64,000 nucleotides of DNA from Rhizobium sp. FKL33 (GCF_005222915.1 NZ_STFX01000005.1:1-64000); one strand, 5' to 3'. Counted from the first letter of the stretch, positions 1 through 8,829 are shown. Notes: generated by a model from the sequence alone, not told the origin. Numbers and translations: made by a program.

Positions 1-259
1 GAACGCCGCGAAACGTCTGAAACCGAGTAGAATCAATGTCATGCGCCTTGTCCAGAAATTTAAACCGGACAGCAGTGGCACAAGGCCGAGGATGACGGAG
101 GTGAAGGTGCGCGCCGCCGCTGTCTCCGCTCGCACATTCCCTAAAATTCTCCCCATTCTCCTAACCCGCCCTCAACCCCGTCGCATCGCAGGAGTACCCC
201 GTTAAGCCGGCCTTAACGCCCCCGCCGCTGAATGATGGCGTGAAAAACCGGCGGCGTTG
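1..259. other. Left edge, no supported gene
   Basis: No reading frame here has a recognisable product. One forward frame is open from the window edge to a stop near 203 but shows no family signature, and another stops at base 30. Either could be the tail of a gene lying mostly outside the window. No hairpin terminator stands out. Confidence 0.4.
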
Positions 260-1093
260 ATGTCGAATTTGCGGAAGAAATATTATTTGGTCCTCACCAA
301 GTCCCAGGAGCGGCTGGCGATGCTTGGCGGCGTGCTGCTGCTCGCGCCGATCCTGGCGCTGACCGGCCTATGGATCAACAATGCGCTGACGCTCTCGCGG
401 CTGAGCCAGGCCATGGAGGCGCGGGCGGACGTCTGGAAGGAGGACGCCGCAGCCATCGACCGGCAGGTGACGCCGGCGAGCCTCAAGGACCCGATCAAGC
501 GCAACGCCTATCGACTGGTCAACGGTCATGGCGAATTGCTGCCAGAGCGCCGGGTGATCGTCACGGTGCAGGTTCCCATCGGGTTGAAGAAGACCGGCGC
601 CGACCGGCCCGGCGATCTGGCGACGCTCGCCGATGACGCCGCAGCGCGGACCCAGGAAATGGCGGAGCGAGAATGCACGCTGATGATCGGACCGCTTGCC
701 GCCGAATGCCTTCCGGTGGCGGCCACCGGCAGACGCATCAGCGCCAACGCCTTCGAATATCAGCTGCAGCTCGCCTTTCGCGAGGCGCAGCCTTTCGGCG
801 CGCGCGATCGTGACGGCCGCTACGATTTCACGCTGACGCGCTCCACGCCCGGCTCGGAATATATGCGCAAGCGCTTCTATTTTGCGGAAGCCGACCGGCA
901 GCGACAAAAGATCTATGCGGCTGCGGCTGATGCCTGCAAGGAGATCCGCAAGCGCCAGGGCAATTGCAGCATCACGGCGCTGTCGGTCGCCTCGAAACTC
1001 GATCCCGGCACGCCGATGACGCGGCTCGCGGCGTCGGCGGCCTATGCGAGCCTGGTCCCGACCATGAAGTTGGCGGAAAGCAGCGCGCCCTGA
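260..1093 (+). CDS. Membrane-anchored protein of unknown function
   Basis: A protein of 277 residues that I cannot assign to a family. It has a basic N-terminus, then one hydrophobic segment at about residues 21-39, then a polar remainder of about 235 residues, which fits a single-pass inner-membrane anchor with an exported domain. The ATG at 260 directly follows an in-frame TTG at 257, and the ATG is the more likely start. The soluble part has few cysteines and no visible catalytic motif. It converges on the nudK gene with only four bases between the stops. Coding is inferred from length, codon pattern and the credible N-terminal topology. Confidence 0.7.
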   Translation: MSNLRKKYYLVLTKSQERLAMLGGVLLLAPILALTGLWINNALTLSRLSQAMEARADVWKEDAAAIDRQVTPASLKDPIKRNAYRLVNGHGELLPERRVIVTVQVPIGLKKTGADRPGDLATLADDAAARTQEMAERECTLMIGPLAAECLPVAATGRRISANAFEYQLQLAFREAQPFGARDRDGRYDFTLTRSTPGSEYMRKRFYFAEADRQRQKIYAAAADACKEIRKRQGNCSITALSVASKLDPGTPMTRLAASAAYASLVPTMKLAESSAP

Positions 1094-1097
1094 GGCG

Positions 1098-1685
1098 TCA
1101 TAGACCGTATTTCATTACCGCCCATTGCAGGAGCATGATCGTCTTGCCGTCGGCGATCTTGCCCGTTGCGATCATCTCGAACGCGTCCTTCAGGGGCACT
1201 TCGAGGATTTCGATATCCTCACCCTCTTCTTCCAATCCGCCGCCCTCGCCCTGCCTCTTGGTCACATCGATCTCGGCGGCGAAGAAGGAGACGCGTTCGG
1301 TGAGCGTGCCCGGCGACATATAGGCGTCATAGAGATAATCGGCGCGGTCGATGCGATAACCGGTTTCCTCCATCGCCTCGCGGATGATGGCGCTCAAGGG
1401 ATCGTCGCCGTCGAGCAGGCCGGCGGGCGTTTCGATCAGCCAGCCGTCATCGCCGTTCAGAACCGGCGGCACGCGCAATTGACGGACCAGGATCACGCTC
1501 TTTCGGGCGGGATCGTAAAGCAGGATGGTGGCCGCATTGCCGTGATCGTGGATCTCGCGGCTCAGCGTCTGGCGTCCGCCTTTCAGCGTTTCATGCTCGA
1601 CTGTGAGCCGTTGCAGATGCACGAAGCGCTTGTAGAGCGTCTCCGACGTGAGAATATCGACCTTGCGGGAAGGCTTAGCGTCCAT
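1098..1685 (-). CDS. nudK: Nudix hydrolase, NudK (YffH/AdpP family)
   Basis: A 195-residue Nudix pyrophosphatase, likely cleaving GDP-mannose, ADP-ribose or a related nucleotide sugar to nucleoside monophosphate and sugar phosphate in the cytoplasm. The Nudix helix is visible around residues 89-110 (AGLLDGDD followed by REAMEETGY). An Asp stands where many family members have the first Glu. The flanks, NAATILLYD before it and YMSPGTLTE after it, match the NudK/YffH branch, as does the C-terminal GKIADGKT. The length equals that of E. coli NudK (191). The exact substrate cannot be read from the sequence. It appears to be a single gene, convergent with the upstream membrane protein. Confidence 0.85.
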   Translation of the reverse strand: MDAKPSRKVDILTSETLYKRFVHLQRLTVEHETLKGGRQTLSREIHDHGNAATILLYDPARKSVILVRQLRVPPVLNGDDGWLIETPAGLLDGDDPLSAIIREAMEETGYRIDRADYLYDAYMSPGTLTERVSFFAAEIDVTKRQGEGGGLEEEGEDIEILEVPLKDAFEMIATGKIADGKTIMLLQWAVMKYGL

Positions 1686-1755
1686 GTCGTCTGCCCTTGT
1701 CCATCACGATCCTCCCTGAGCCCCGGTGACATGAAATAGGCTCAAGGAAAAGATC

Positions 1756-3867
1756 TTATTTTCTCAACCAGACCCGGTTGTCATGCAGGCCGACGCCGCC
1801 GAAGGGGGCGACATTGTCGGCGCCGGTGAGCACATTAATGCCCTCGCCGTCGAGATGCGCCTTGTTGGGCCAGAGACCCTCGACGATCAGCACGCCCGGC
1901 TTGGTGGTCTCGGTCACCCGCGCATGGATGCGGATCGAGCCTCTGTCATTGCCGATCGTGACGATGTCGCCGGCCTGGATGTCCAGCGCCAGGGCGTCTG
2001 ATGGCGCAATCATCACTTCCGGACGGCCTTCCTTCTCCCGTGACGTGCGGGTTTCGGTGAAGCTCGAATTGAGGAAGTTGCGGGCCGGCGGCGTGGCGAG
2101 GCGGAAAGGATGGGCGTCATCCGCCTCCTCGACGACGGGACAATAATCGGGAAATTCCGGCAGCCGGTCATAGGGGCCGAGCAGGCCGATGGAATCAGGC
2201 GGCCGCACCGAACCCTGCTGCCCCACCCAATCCGGGCGAAAGCGGAACTTGCCGTCGGCATGGGCGAAGCCGTCGAGATAATGGGCGGTGCGGAATTCCG
2301 GCTGGCGGTCGAACCAGCGGTCATTGAGCAGGTCGTCATAGCTCGGCAGGCCGGGAACCGAGAGGATGCGCTCGATATGCGCGCGTTCGCTCATGCCGAA
2401 ACCCGGCTGGTCGGCGACGCCGAGGCGCTTGGCCAGTTCCTCGATGACGAAGAGATTGGTGCGGACATCTTCCGGGGGCTCGACCAGTTTCGGCCCGAGC
2501 ATGATGTGGCTCTGGCCGCCGCCGCGATAGATGTCGTCATGCTCGACGAACATGGTCGCCGGCAGCACGATATCGGCGATCTCGGCGGTCTCGGTCATGA
2601 ATTGCTCATGCACGGCGACGAACAGGTCCTCACGGGCGAAACCCTGCCGCACCAGCCGCTGTTCCGGCATGACATTGGCCGGATTGGTGTTCTGGATCAG
2701 CATGGCCGTGACGGGCGGGCCGTTGCGCAAAGCGCGGGCGTCGCCGGTCAGGATGCGGCCGAGTTCGGACTGGTCGAGTTCACGGATCGAGGGATCGACC
2801 AGCGACCGCCCGGTCAGCAGCCGGTTGTCCATGCCGAAGATATGCGAATTGCTGTGGAAGGCGCCGCCGCCTTCATATTGCCAGGAGCCGAGTACGCTCG
2901 CCACAGACAGCGCCGCATGCATCGACACCGCGCCATTGCGCGAGCGGGTGAAACCGTAGCCGAGGCGGAAATAGCTCTTCTTCGTCTCGCCCACCAGGCG
3001 GGCAAACGTCTCGATCTCCTCGACCGACAGGCCAGTGATGGCGGAGGCCCATTGCGGGGTCTTTTTCGCGACATGCGCTTCGAGGCCCTGGGGATCATCG
3101 GTGTAGCGCGCCATATAATCCCGGTCGGCGTAACCGTCGCGGAAGGCGACATGCATGACGGCGCAGGCGAGTGCGGCGTCGGTGCCGGGCTTCAGGATCA
3201 GCTTCAGATCCGCCTGCTTCATGGTCGGGGTGTCGTAAATGTCGATCGCCACGACTTTCGCGCCACGCTCCTTGCGGGCGCGCATGGCGTGGGTCATCAC
3301 ATTAACCTGGGTCGACACGGCATTGGTGCCCCAGATGACCACGCAGTCGGATTTGGCCATTTCGCGCGGATCGGGACCGCGCAACTGGCCCGTGCCCATG
3401 ACGTATCCTGTCCAGGCAGGATTGACGCAGATGGAATCGAAGAAGCCGGAATATTTCTTGGCGGCTGTCAGCCGCTCAATAGAATCGCGCTGCACCCAGC
3501 CCATCGTGCCGGCGTAGAAATAGGGCCACACAGATTCGGAGCCGTGCTTCGCCTCGGCCTTGACGAAGGCTTCTGCGATCTCGTCGAGCGCCTGCTCCCA
3601 CGTGACCTGCTGCCAGGAGCCCCCGCCCTTGGCGCCCGTGCGCCGCATCGGATGCATCAGACGGTCGGGATGATAGAGGCGCTCGGCATAGCGCGCCACC
3701 TTGGCGCAGATCACGCCGGCGGTGTAGCTGTTGTCGGCGCCGCGCACCCGGCCCATCTTGCCGTCGGGCAGGATCTCGATATCGAGCGCACAGGTGGAGG
3801 GACAGTCATGCGGACAGGCCGAATGAGCGATGGCGATTTTTTCGGAGGGGCGGGTCGCAATGTTCAT
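1756..3867 (-). CDS. Molybdopterin-dependent oxidoreductase (DMSO reductase superfamily)
   Basis: A 703-residue Mo-bisMGD enzyme of the COG0243 type. The N-terminal Fe4S4 domain has its four cysteines at about residues 18, 22, 26 and 54 (CPHDC, PSTC and GVICAK). Next come the molybdopterin oxidoreductase domain (CVVIWGTNAV, IDIYDTPTMKQADL) and the C-terminal dinucleotide-binding domain (TRTSREKEGRPEVMIAPSDA, GDIVTIGNDRG). There is no twin-arginine signal, so it is probably cytoplasmic. No electron-transfer subunit gene sits beside it, so the physiological substrate is unknown. The ATG at 3867 begins MNIATRPSEK; a TTG 15 codons upstream (3912) is possible but less likely. It is divergent from rlmJ with an 84-base gap. 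Confidence 0.88.
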   Translation of the reverse strand: MNIATRPSEKIAIAHSACPHDCPSTCALDIEILPDGKMGRVRGADNSYTAGVICAKVARYAERLYHPDRLMHPMRRTGAKGGGSWQQVTWEQALDEIAEAFVKAEAKHGSESVWPYFYAGTMGWVQRDSIERLTAAKKYSGFFDSICVNPAWTGYVMGTGQLRGPDPREMAKSDCVVIWGTNAVSTQVNVMTHAMRARKERGAKVVAIDIYDTPTMKQADLKLILKPGTDAALACAVMHVAFRDGYADRDYMARYTDDPQGLEAHVAKKTPQWASAITGLSVEEIETFARLVGETKKSYFRLGYGFTRSRNGAVSMHAALSVASVLGSWQYEGGGAFHSNSHIFGMDNRLLTGRSLVDPSIRELDQSELGRILTGDARALRNGPPVTAMLIQNTNPANVMPEQRLVRQGFAREDLFVAVHEQFMTETAEIADIVLPATMFVEHDDIYRGGGQSHIMLGPKLVEPPEDVRTNLFVIEELAKRLGVADQPGFGMSERAHIERILSVPGLPSYDDLLNDRWFDRQPEFRTAHYLDGFAHADGKFRFRPDWVGQQGSVRPPDSIGLLGPYDRLPEFPDYCPVVEEADDAHPFRLATPPARNFLNSSFTETRTSREKEGRPEVMIAPSDALALDIQAGDIVTIGNDRGSIRIHARVTETTKPGVLIVEGLWPNKAHLDGEGINVLTGADNVAPFGGVGLHDNRVWLRK

Positions 3868-3951
3868 GCTATCGGTATAATTCAGCCGACGCCGCGCTGC
3901 TAGCCGCGCCAAAGCGCATTGACAAATATCATCCCGACTTCACCGGAAATC

Positions 3952-4803
3952 ATGAATTACCGCCATATCTACCACGCCGGAAATTTCGCTGACGTCCTCA
4001 AGCACGCCGTGCTGGCCCGTCTCGTCGATTATCTCAAGCAGAAGGACAAGCCCTTCCGTGTGATCGACACCCATGCCGGCATCGGGATCTACGACCTCTC
4101 CAGCGAAGAGGCGCAGAAGACCGGCGAATGGCTCGATGGCGTCGGACGGCTTTTGGAAAAGGACATTCCGGCCAAACTCGCGCCGCTCCTGGCGCCCTAT
4201 CTCCAGGCGGTGACATCCCTCAATCCCGACGGCGGCGTGCAATTCTATCCCGGTTCGCCCAAGATCACGCGCCATCTGCTGCGCAGCCAGGACCGGCTGT
4301 CGCTGATGGAGCTCCATCCCGACGACTATGAGACGCTGCGCGCCAATTTCGACGGCGACTTCCAGACCCGCGTCACCCATCTCGACGGCTGGCTGGCGAT
4401 GAACGCCCATGTGCCGCCGAAGGAAAAGCGCGGCCTGATCCTAGTCGACCCGCCTTTCGAGAAGGACGGCGAATACAAGCGCCTCGCCGACTATCTCGGC
4501 AAGGCCTGGCGGAAATTCCCCGGTGGCGTCTATTGCCTCTGGTACCCGTTGAAGAAGGGCGCGCCGATCCCGGAGTTTCACGCCGCGCTGCATGCGCTGG
4601 AGATTCCGAAGACGCTGGCGGTGGAACTGACCGTGCGCAGCGAGCGCGACACGACGGGCCTGACCGGAACCGGCCTCATCATCGTCAATCCGCCCTTCAC
4701 GCTGAAGGGGGAACTCGACATTCTGCTTCCCTTCCTCAAGGAACGCCTGGGTCAGGATCGCTCGGCGTCGGCGCGAGCGGTGTGGATCAGGGGAGAAAGC
4801 TGA
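3952..4803 (+). CDS. rlmJ: 23S rRNA (adenine2030-N6)-methyltransferase RlmJ
   Basis: A 283-residue SAM-dependent methyltransferase that modifies A2030 of 23S rRNA. It starts with the family hallmark MNYRHIYHAGNFADVLKH. It has the SAM-binding DTHAGIGIYDL stretch and the N6-adenine methylase motif DPPF at residues 166-169 (DPPY in E. coli). It ends with TGLTGTGLIIVNPPF and the length matches E. coli RlmJ (280). The ATG at 3952 was chosen over an upstream in-frame TTG at 3919 because the conserved protein begins exactly there. It appears to be a single gene, convergent with the TadG-like gene. Confidence 0.95.
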   Translation: MNYRHIYHAGNFADVLKHAVLARLVDYLKQKDKPFRVIDTHAGIGIYDLSSEEAQKTGEWLDGVGRLLEKDIPAKLAPLLAPYLQAVTSLNPDGGVQFYPGSPKITRHLLRSQDRLSLMELHPDDYETLRANFDGDFQTRVTHLDGWLAMNAHVPPKEKRGLILVDPPFEKDGEYKRLADYLGKAWRKFPGGVYCLWYPLKKGAPIPEFHAALHALEIPKTLAVELTVRSERDTTGLTGTGLIIVNPPFTLKGELDILLPFLKERLGQDRSASARAVWIRGES

Positions 4804-4812
4804 CCTTCAACA

Positions 4813-6093
4813 TCAGCCGGTCAGCCTGGGCATGTTCACGACCTTGAGAAACAGCGCGTTCATGGCGTCGGCGACGCCGCTCGACGGGCTGACCTCGAAA
4901 TAGAGGCCGTCGCTCGCGCAGGCTTTCATGTTGGTGGCGATTTCGCTGTGGAAGGGCTTGATCCATTTACGGTACCAGCTATCGCTGTCGACATCGAGAT
5001 AAGTGGTGTAGAGAACCGCAATACGAACACCATTCGCCTTGATTTTCGTGCACACCGATGTGTCTATGGGTTGTTGGCACCGAGTGGCGCCACTGAGCGT
5101 CTTCAGGCATCCTGTGGGACGGTTTGCATCCTCGACGCCATCGCTCACCAAGAACACAACTTTCTGTCTGTTGGCGGCGCTCAACCCGCTACCGCCTGTA
5201 CCGGCGGTGTCCTTCAGAGTAGTGAGGGCGGAAAGTAGATCTGTTTGCTGATAGCCGTTTTCACCCTTACCAGCTATGCTCATGAGGTCGATCGTGCCTG
5301 CGGATGTTTTGATGTCATCGAGGTTCGATGACATTGCCGCGACCTCCGTCAATCTTGCGTTGGCCGCTTTGGGCCCCAACGTATAAAGCGCCATGCGATA
5401 CTGATCGTTGTAACGCCGCGTTGTTTTTGCAGTGTTGATCATCGATTGCGTAGCCGAAGCGACAACCTGAATCCGCAAAGTAGCGCCAATTGATTTAGCA
5501 AGCGCATAAGCGTCGTTCGCGTTGCCGGCAATATGGCAGGCAAAGGCGCAGCCGCCATTGTTTGCTTCCAAAAGCGAAATGTCGCTCGTCGTGGCGCCCA
5601 ACCCCATCGAGGGCGAATTGTCGAGCATCAGATAGAAATCGGTATAGGTGACCGGCGAGTAGGTTCCCGTCGCCGATCCCGCCACATCGATCGAATTCTT
5701 GCCGATGATTTTCAGAAATGTCGTCGGGACGCTCGCGTGAAACTCGACACGAGACGTGAAGGTGGTACTGTTCCTTGTGACATCGAAATCGAAATTGGTG
5801 ACATAGGCCAAAGTCTGGGCATCGGTGTTGGCTCGGAACCATTGCTGCGCATCGGCCTCCGCCTCAGCGATCGCGCCGGAGCTGCCCTTGGACAGAGCCG
5901 CAAGCACCCCGACTGATTGCTCAGCAATCGCGCCGACAGCAGCAGAGTCTGCCGACTGCTGTAGCTTCTGGCGCGCGTTAAGCGCAAATGTGTAATCCAC
6001 AGCAGAGCCGATCGTAGTACAAAGCACGACCATCAACAAAGCCGCCATCATGGCGAAGTTGCCCGACCGATCTTTCAGCATCGAAATGAACAT
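4813..6093 (-). CDS. TadG-like pilus-assembly protein with von Willebrand A domain
   Basis: A 426-residue protein with the Tad/Flp pilus-type N-terminus: short basic head, GNFAMM, then one hydrophobic segment at about residues 12-34 followed by VDYTFALNARQKLQQSADSAAVG. From about residue 150 it carries a von Willebrand factor A domain with the MIDAS motif D-x-S-x-S at 158-162 (DNSPS) and a later VVFLVSDGVED. Such proteins are exported and tethered in the inner membrane or periplasm, and assist Flp pilus or adhesin biogenesis. No other tad gene is adjacent. The ATG at 6093 fits the family start; the frame opens further upstream at a TTG. Sampled lines of the middle of the gene are near 57 percent GC, lower than the neighbours. 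Confidence 0.85.
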   Translation of the reverse strand: MFISMLKDRSGNFAMMAALLMVVLCTTIGSAVDYTFALNARQKLQQSADSAAVGAIAEQSVGVLAALSKGSSGAIAEAEADAQQWFRANTDAQTLAYVTNFDFDVTRNSTTFTSRVEFHASVPTTFLKIIGKNSIDVAGSATGTYSPVTYTDFYLMLDNSPSMGLGATTSDISLLEANNGGCAFACHIAGNANDAYALAKSIGATLRIQVVASATQSMINTAKTTRRYNDQYRMALYTLGPKAANARLTEVAAMSSNLDDIKTSAGTIDLMSIAGKGENGYQQTDLLSALTTLKDTAGTGGSGLSAANRQKVVFLVSDGVEDANRPTGCLKTLSGATRCQQPIDTSVCTKIKANGVRIAVLYTTYLDVDSDSWYRKWIKPFHSEIATNMKACASDGLYFEVSPSSGVADAMNALFLKVVNMPRLTG

Positions 6094-6319
6094 AGCACGT
6101 TCTCTATAGTGAGAGTGCAATCAGTACCGCTCGCGAGCTAAAATCGTGATAACTGGATTAGTTAATTCGAATCTAATTAATACAAAACCTCAACTGCCGC
6201 TTCGAGCGCGACAGCATGCGTCAAGAAATCGTTCATAGACGTGGGAGAGGTTGGCTGACCACTTGACCCCCGAGCCGCTTCCGGACAAAGCTCGCGCGGT
6301 AATTTCAGGAGATCGTTTC
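6094..6319. promoter_or_regulatory. AT-rich divergent gap upstream of the TadG-like gene
   Basis: This gap is visibly AT-rich, with runs such as ttagttaattcg and ctaattaatac between 6155 and 6185, in contrast to the surrounding GC-rich genes. It must hold the leftward promoter for the TadG-like gene and probably the rightward promoter for the exported protein at 6320. No clear -35/-10 pair or palindrome could be fixed by eye. Confidence 0.4.
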
Positions 6320-6772
6320 ATGTCCGCCGCCCGGATCGCCTTGGCCTTGTCCGTCGCCCTCTCCGCCTTTTCGGCGCAGCCGTCGCTGGCTTTCGAGTTT
6401 CTGAAGATGCCGGCCCCGCAATGCGATTCCGCCAATGTGTTGGCCAGCTTGAAAGAGCGCGTCGACGGGCGGTTCCGGTCGGTGAACAAGACCAAGCTCT
6501 ACATCAAGAAGGTGGTCAACGCCCGGACGACCTATGAGCGCCCCAAGGACGAATTGCATAGGGTCGGCCGCAAGTTCTGCCATGGCGTGGCGCTGATGGG
6601 TGGAGCCGGATCGAAATATGAGAAGCGCGACATCTGGTACACGCTGTCGACGCCGCAGGATCTGGCCGGCATTCCGGGCGTCGCCAAGATCGATTTCTGC
6701 ATTTCCGGCCTCGATGTCTGGCGGATCTACGGCAAGGATTGCTCGACGCTCCGCACCACCATCGGCTGGTGA
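6320..6772 (+). CDS. Exported cysteine-containing protein of unknown function
   Basis: A 150-residue protein with a clear Sec signal peptide (MSAARIALALSVALSAFSA, cleavage probably after SLA near residue 24). The mature part has four cysteines (PAPQC, KFCHG, DFCIS, KDCST), which suggests two periplasmic disulfides. No known domain is recognised. The ATG at 6320 has AGGAG at 6307-6311 at good spacing; an upstream in-frame start at 6251 would hide the signal peptide. The stop lies five bases before the start of the RNase T2 gene, so the two are probably co-transcribed and both products exported. It may be a partner or modulator of the RNase, but that is inference from position only. Confidence 0.8.
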   Translation: MSAARIALALSVALSAFSAQPSLAFEFLKMPAPQCDSANVLASLKERVDGRFRSVNKTKLYIKKVVNARTTYERPKDELHRVGRKFCHGVALMGGAGSKYEKRDIWYTLSTPQDLAGIPGVAKIDFCISGLDVWRIYGKDCSTLRTTIGW

Positions 6773-6777
6773 AGCCG

Positions 6778-7422
6778 ATGCGCGCCGCGTGTCGCCTTCT
6801 GACCGCGCTCGCGATGGCGGCGTCCGCCGCCGGGGTTACGGGTTTTGCCGCAAAGGCCGACACTTTCGACTTTTATGTGCTGTCGCTCTCGTGGTCTCCC
6901 ACCTGGTGCGCGGCGGATGCGGAGCGCGGCGATAACCGGCAATGCAAGGAAAAGCGTCGCTTCATCGTGCACGGTCTCTGGCCGCAGAACGAGCGCGGCT
7001 GGCCGCAATTCTGCAAGAGCAGCGAGCCGGACCGGGTGCCCTCGTCGATGATGCGCGAGATCGGCGATGTCATGCCCTCGATCGGACTCGCCGGCCATCA
7101 ATGGCGCAAGCACGGCGCTTGCTCGGGTCTGACGCAGGAGCGCTATTTCCGGCTGCTCAAGGAAGCCTATGGGAAAATCAAGCTCCCGGCAGTGATCTTT
7201 GACGGCAAGATCGATCGCAAACTGGGCGTCGACGAGATCGAAAATCTGATGACCAGGGCCAATCCCGGTCTTGCGCGGGATGGCGTCGCAATTTCCTGCG
7301 ACGGAGGCCAGCTCGAAGAAATCCGGATCTGCATGACCAAGTCGCTCAGCTTCAAGGCTTGCGATGAGGTCGACCGCAAGTCCTGCCGCGCGAAAAGCGT
7401 CAGCATACCCTCCGCACAATGA
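6778..7422 (+). CDS. Exported ribonuclease T2 family protein
   Basis: A 214-residue secreted or periplasmic endoribonuclease of the T2 (Rh/T2/S) family, which cuts single-stranded RNA through a 2',3'-cyclic phosphate. A signal peptide covers about residues 1-27. Both catalytic segments are intact: CAS I as HGLWP at 65-69 and CAS II as HQWRKHGAC at 107-115. The cysteines expected for the conserved disulfides are present. The ATG at 6778 gives a proper signal peptide; the frame is open upstream to 6739, inside the preceding gene. It is preceded closely by an exported cysteine protein and overlaps the following GST gene by an ATGA junction, so a three-gene operon is likely. Confidence 0.92.
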   Translation: MRAACRLLTALAMAASAAGVTGFAAKADTFDFYVLSLSWSPTWCAADAERGDNRQCKEKRRFIVHGLWPQNERGWPQFCKSSEPDRVPSSMMREIGDVMPSIGLAGHQWRKHGACSGLTQERYFRLLKEAYGKIKLPAVIFDGKIDRKLGVDEIENLMTRANPGLARDGVAISCDGGQLEEIRICMTKSLSFKACDEVDRKSCRAKSVSIPSAQ

Positions 7423-8030
7423 AAGCCGCGCCGATGAAGCTGTTGTATTCCTCCACCTCCCCTTATTCCGCCAAATGCCGGATGGCGTCGCGCTATCTCG
7501 GGCTGGAGATCGACTTCGTGACGGTGAAGACCGACGAGGATCCGGCGTTGCTGATCGACAACAATCCGCTCGGTAAGATCCCCTGCCTCGTACGCGAGGA
7601 CGCAGCCCCGGTGTTCGACAGCGCAGCGATCATGCAGTTCTTCAATCGCGAAACCAAAGGCAAGCTCTATCCGCGCAATGCCGTCAGACGCACCGAAGCG
7701 GAAGTTCTGGAAGCGCTGTGCGACGGCGTCACCGATTGCCTGATCGCCATCATCTACGAGCGCCGCTTCCGGCCCGAAGACAAGCAACACCAGCCATGGA
7801 TCGACCGGCAATGGGCGAAGGTCGAACGTGCGCTCGATCACCTCAACGCCAATCTGCCCAAAACCGGCAAGAGCCTGCATGGCGGGCATTTCGCCTTAGC
7901 GGCTCTGGTCGGCTACCTCGATCTGAGATTCGCTGGAAAATGGGAAAAGGGTCGCGGCAAGCTGAAGTCCTGGATCAAGAAGTTCGAGCGCCTCTTCCTG
8001 GATTACGAGGCGCTCAAGCCGCAGGCGTAA
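7419..8030 (+). CDS. Glutathione S-transferase family protein
   Basis: A 203-residue GST-like protein. The N-terminal thioredoxin-fold domain shows KLLYSSTSPYSAKCRMA (Ser/Cys active-site region), NPLGKIPCLV with the cis-proline, and DSAAIMQFF, which contacts the glutathione gamma-glutamyl group. The C-terminal half is the usual all-helical domain (FALAALVGYLDLRF). The start ATG overlaps the RNase T2 stop (ATGA), which suggests translational coupling; a second ATG at 7434 would give the more usual short N-terminus. Substrate unknown. The link with an exported RNase looks like operon membership and not shared chemistry. Confidence 0.88.
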   Translation: MKAAPMKLLYSSTSPYSAKCRMASRYLGLEIDFVTVKTDEDPALLIDNNPLGKIPCLVREDAAPVFDSAAIMQFFNRETKGKLYPRNAVRRTEAEVLEALCDGVTDCLIAIIYERRFRPEDKQHQPWIDRQWAKVERALDHLNANLPKTGKSLHGGHFALAALVGYLDLRFAGKWEKGRGKLKSWIKKFERLFLDYEALKPQA

Positions 8031-8045
8031 CCCGGTCAGCCGGGA

Positions 8046-8348
8046 TTACGGCGAGACTCCACGATGTGGCTCGATGTCGCCGGGGGCCGGCGTCGTATCG
8101 ATCGTGTTCTGCGCAGGCGGCTCGGCGTCGCTGTTGGCGCTTGTCGCCGCCGGTTCCGGCTGCTGGGGCGCAATCGAAAAACCATAGATCTCCGCCACGC
8201 CCCAGGCGAGCGCCGCCAGAAGCAGGCCTGCGACAAGCACCGGTCGCCCGGTGCGGCCCTGGCGGGCTTCGGTCGCGCTGCGCTCGACCGTGCGATTGAC
8301 GATGGGCGCGTCCTTCACTTTTCCGTCCGTATCCACATATCTGGTCAT
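8046..8348 (-). CDS. Small single-pass membrane protein, unknown
   Basis: A 100-residue protein with a polar, charged N-terminal 35 residues (MTRYVDTDGKVKDAPIVNRTVE), one hydrophobic helix at about 37-55 (VLVAGLLLAALAWGVAEIYGF) and a proline/alanine/threonine-rich tail. No family recognised. The topology suggests a small inner-membrane protein with the tail outside. It lies 26 bases after the unknown gene at 8375-8737 on the same strand, so they may be one unit. The frame is real by codon pattern and topology, but without homologue evidence it remains tentative. Confidence 0.6.
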   Translation of the reverse strand: MTRYVDTDGKVKDAPIVNRTVERSATEARQGRTGRPVLVAGLLLAALAWGVAEIYGFSIAPQQPEPAATSANSDAEPPAQNTIDTTPAPGDIEPHRGVSP

Positions 8349-8374
8349 GATAGATCCTCTCGGCTGCAGCGACG

Positions 8375-8737
8375 TCAGGGGTCGCCCGGTTTGAGCGTGG
8401 CGGTGAATTCGGGATAGGCGCGAATGAAGTCGTCCTCCGAACCGCTGAAATCCTGCTCGCAGGTCAGCCGGACGGCGATGTTGTCGCCGACGTCGAGAGA
8501 GCCGTCGAAGGCGACCGGCGACTCTTCGCCGTTTTCGCGGATGAGGTTGGCGGTTTTCGTGAAGCCGTTGTGGAGCAACCAGTCCCGGGACGCCATGACG
8601 CTAACGCGCACCTTATAGGCGCCGCTGGTGTTTCGAACGGCGCGCACCTGATAGGCGGCCGGCGCATCCTGTCCTTCCAGACGGATGCGCCCCTGCCCGT
8701 CGGCCTCGCCGAGATGTTGATCGATGTCCACGGCCAT
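8375..8737 (-). CDS. Conserved-looking hypothetical protein
   Basis: A 120-residue acidic soluble protein with no recognised domain. The ATG at 8737 is preceded by AAGGAC at suitable spacing on the minus strand and gives MAVDIDQHLGEADGQGRIRLEG; the frame extends 16 codons further upstream with less convincing sequence. Alternating hydrophobic residues (YQVRAVRNTSGAYKVRVSVMAS) suggest a mainly beta fold. It lies upstream of, and probably in one transcript with, the 100-residue membrane protein. A hairpin terminator at 8830-8862 separates it from the outer-membrane protein gene, so it needs its own start of transcription. Confidence 0.6.
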   Translation of the reverse strand: MAVDIDQHLGEADGQGRIRLEGQDAPAAYQVRAVRNTSGAYKVRVSVMASRDWLLHNGFTKTANLIRENGEESPVAFDGSLDVGDNIAVRLTCEQDFSGSEDDFIRAYPEFTATLKPGDP

Positions 8738-8829
8738 GTCGTCGTCCTTGTTGAACTTCGCCGCCTTGGCGGCGGCCTCAATCAACTCAACGGCGCATCT
8801 CCGCGATGGTTCCGGACGAACGACATGCG

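Noticed and set aside
2110-3903. 597-codon plus-strand frame opposite the molybdopterin oxidoreductase
   Set aside because: It is an antisense shadow made open by high GC in the third codon position; the minus strand encodes a protein with clear Fe-S and molybdopterin motifs.
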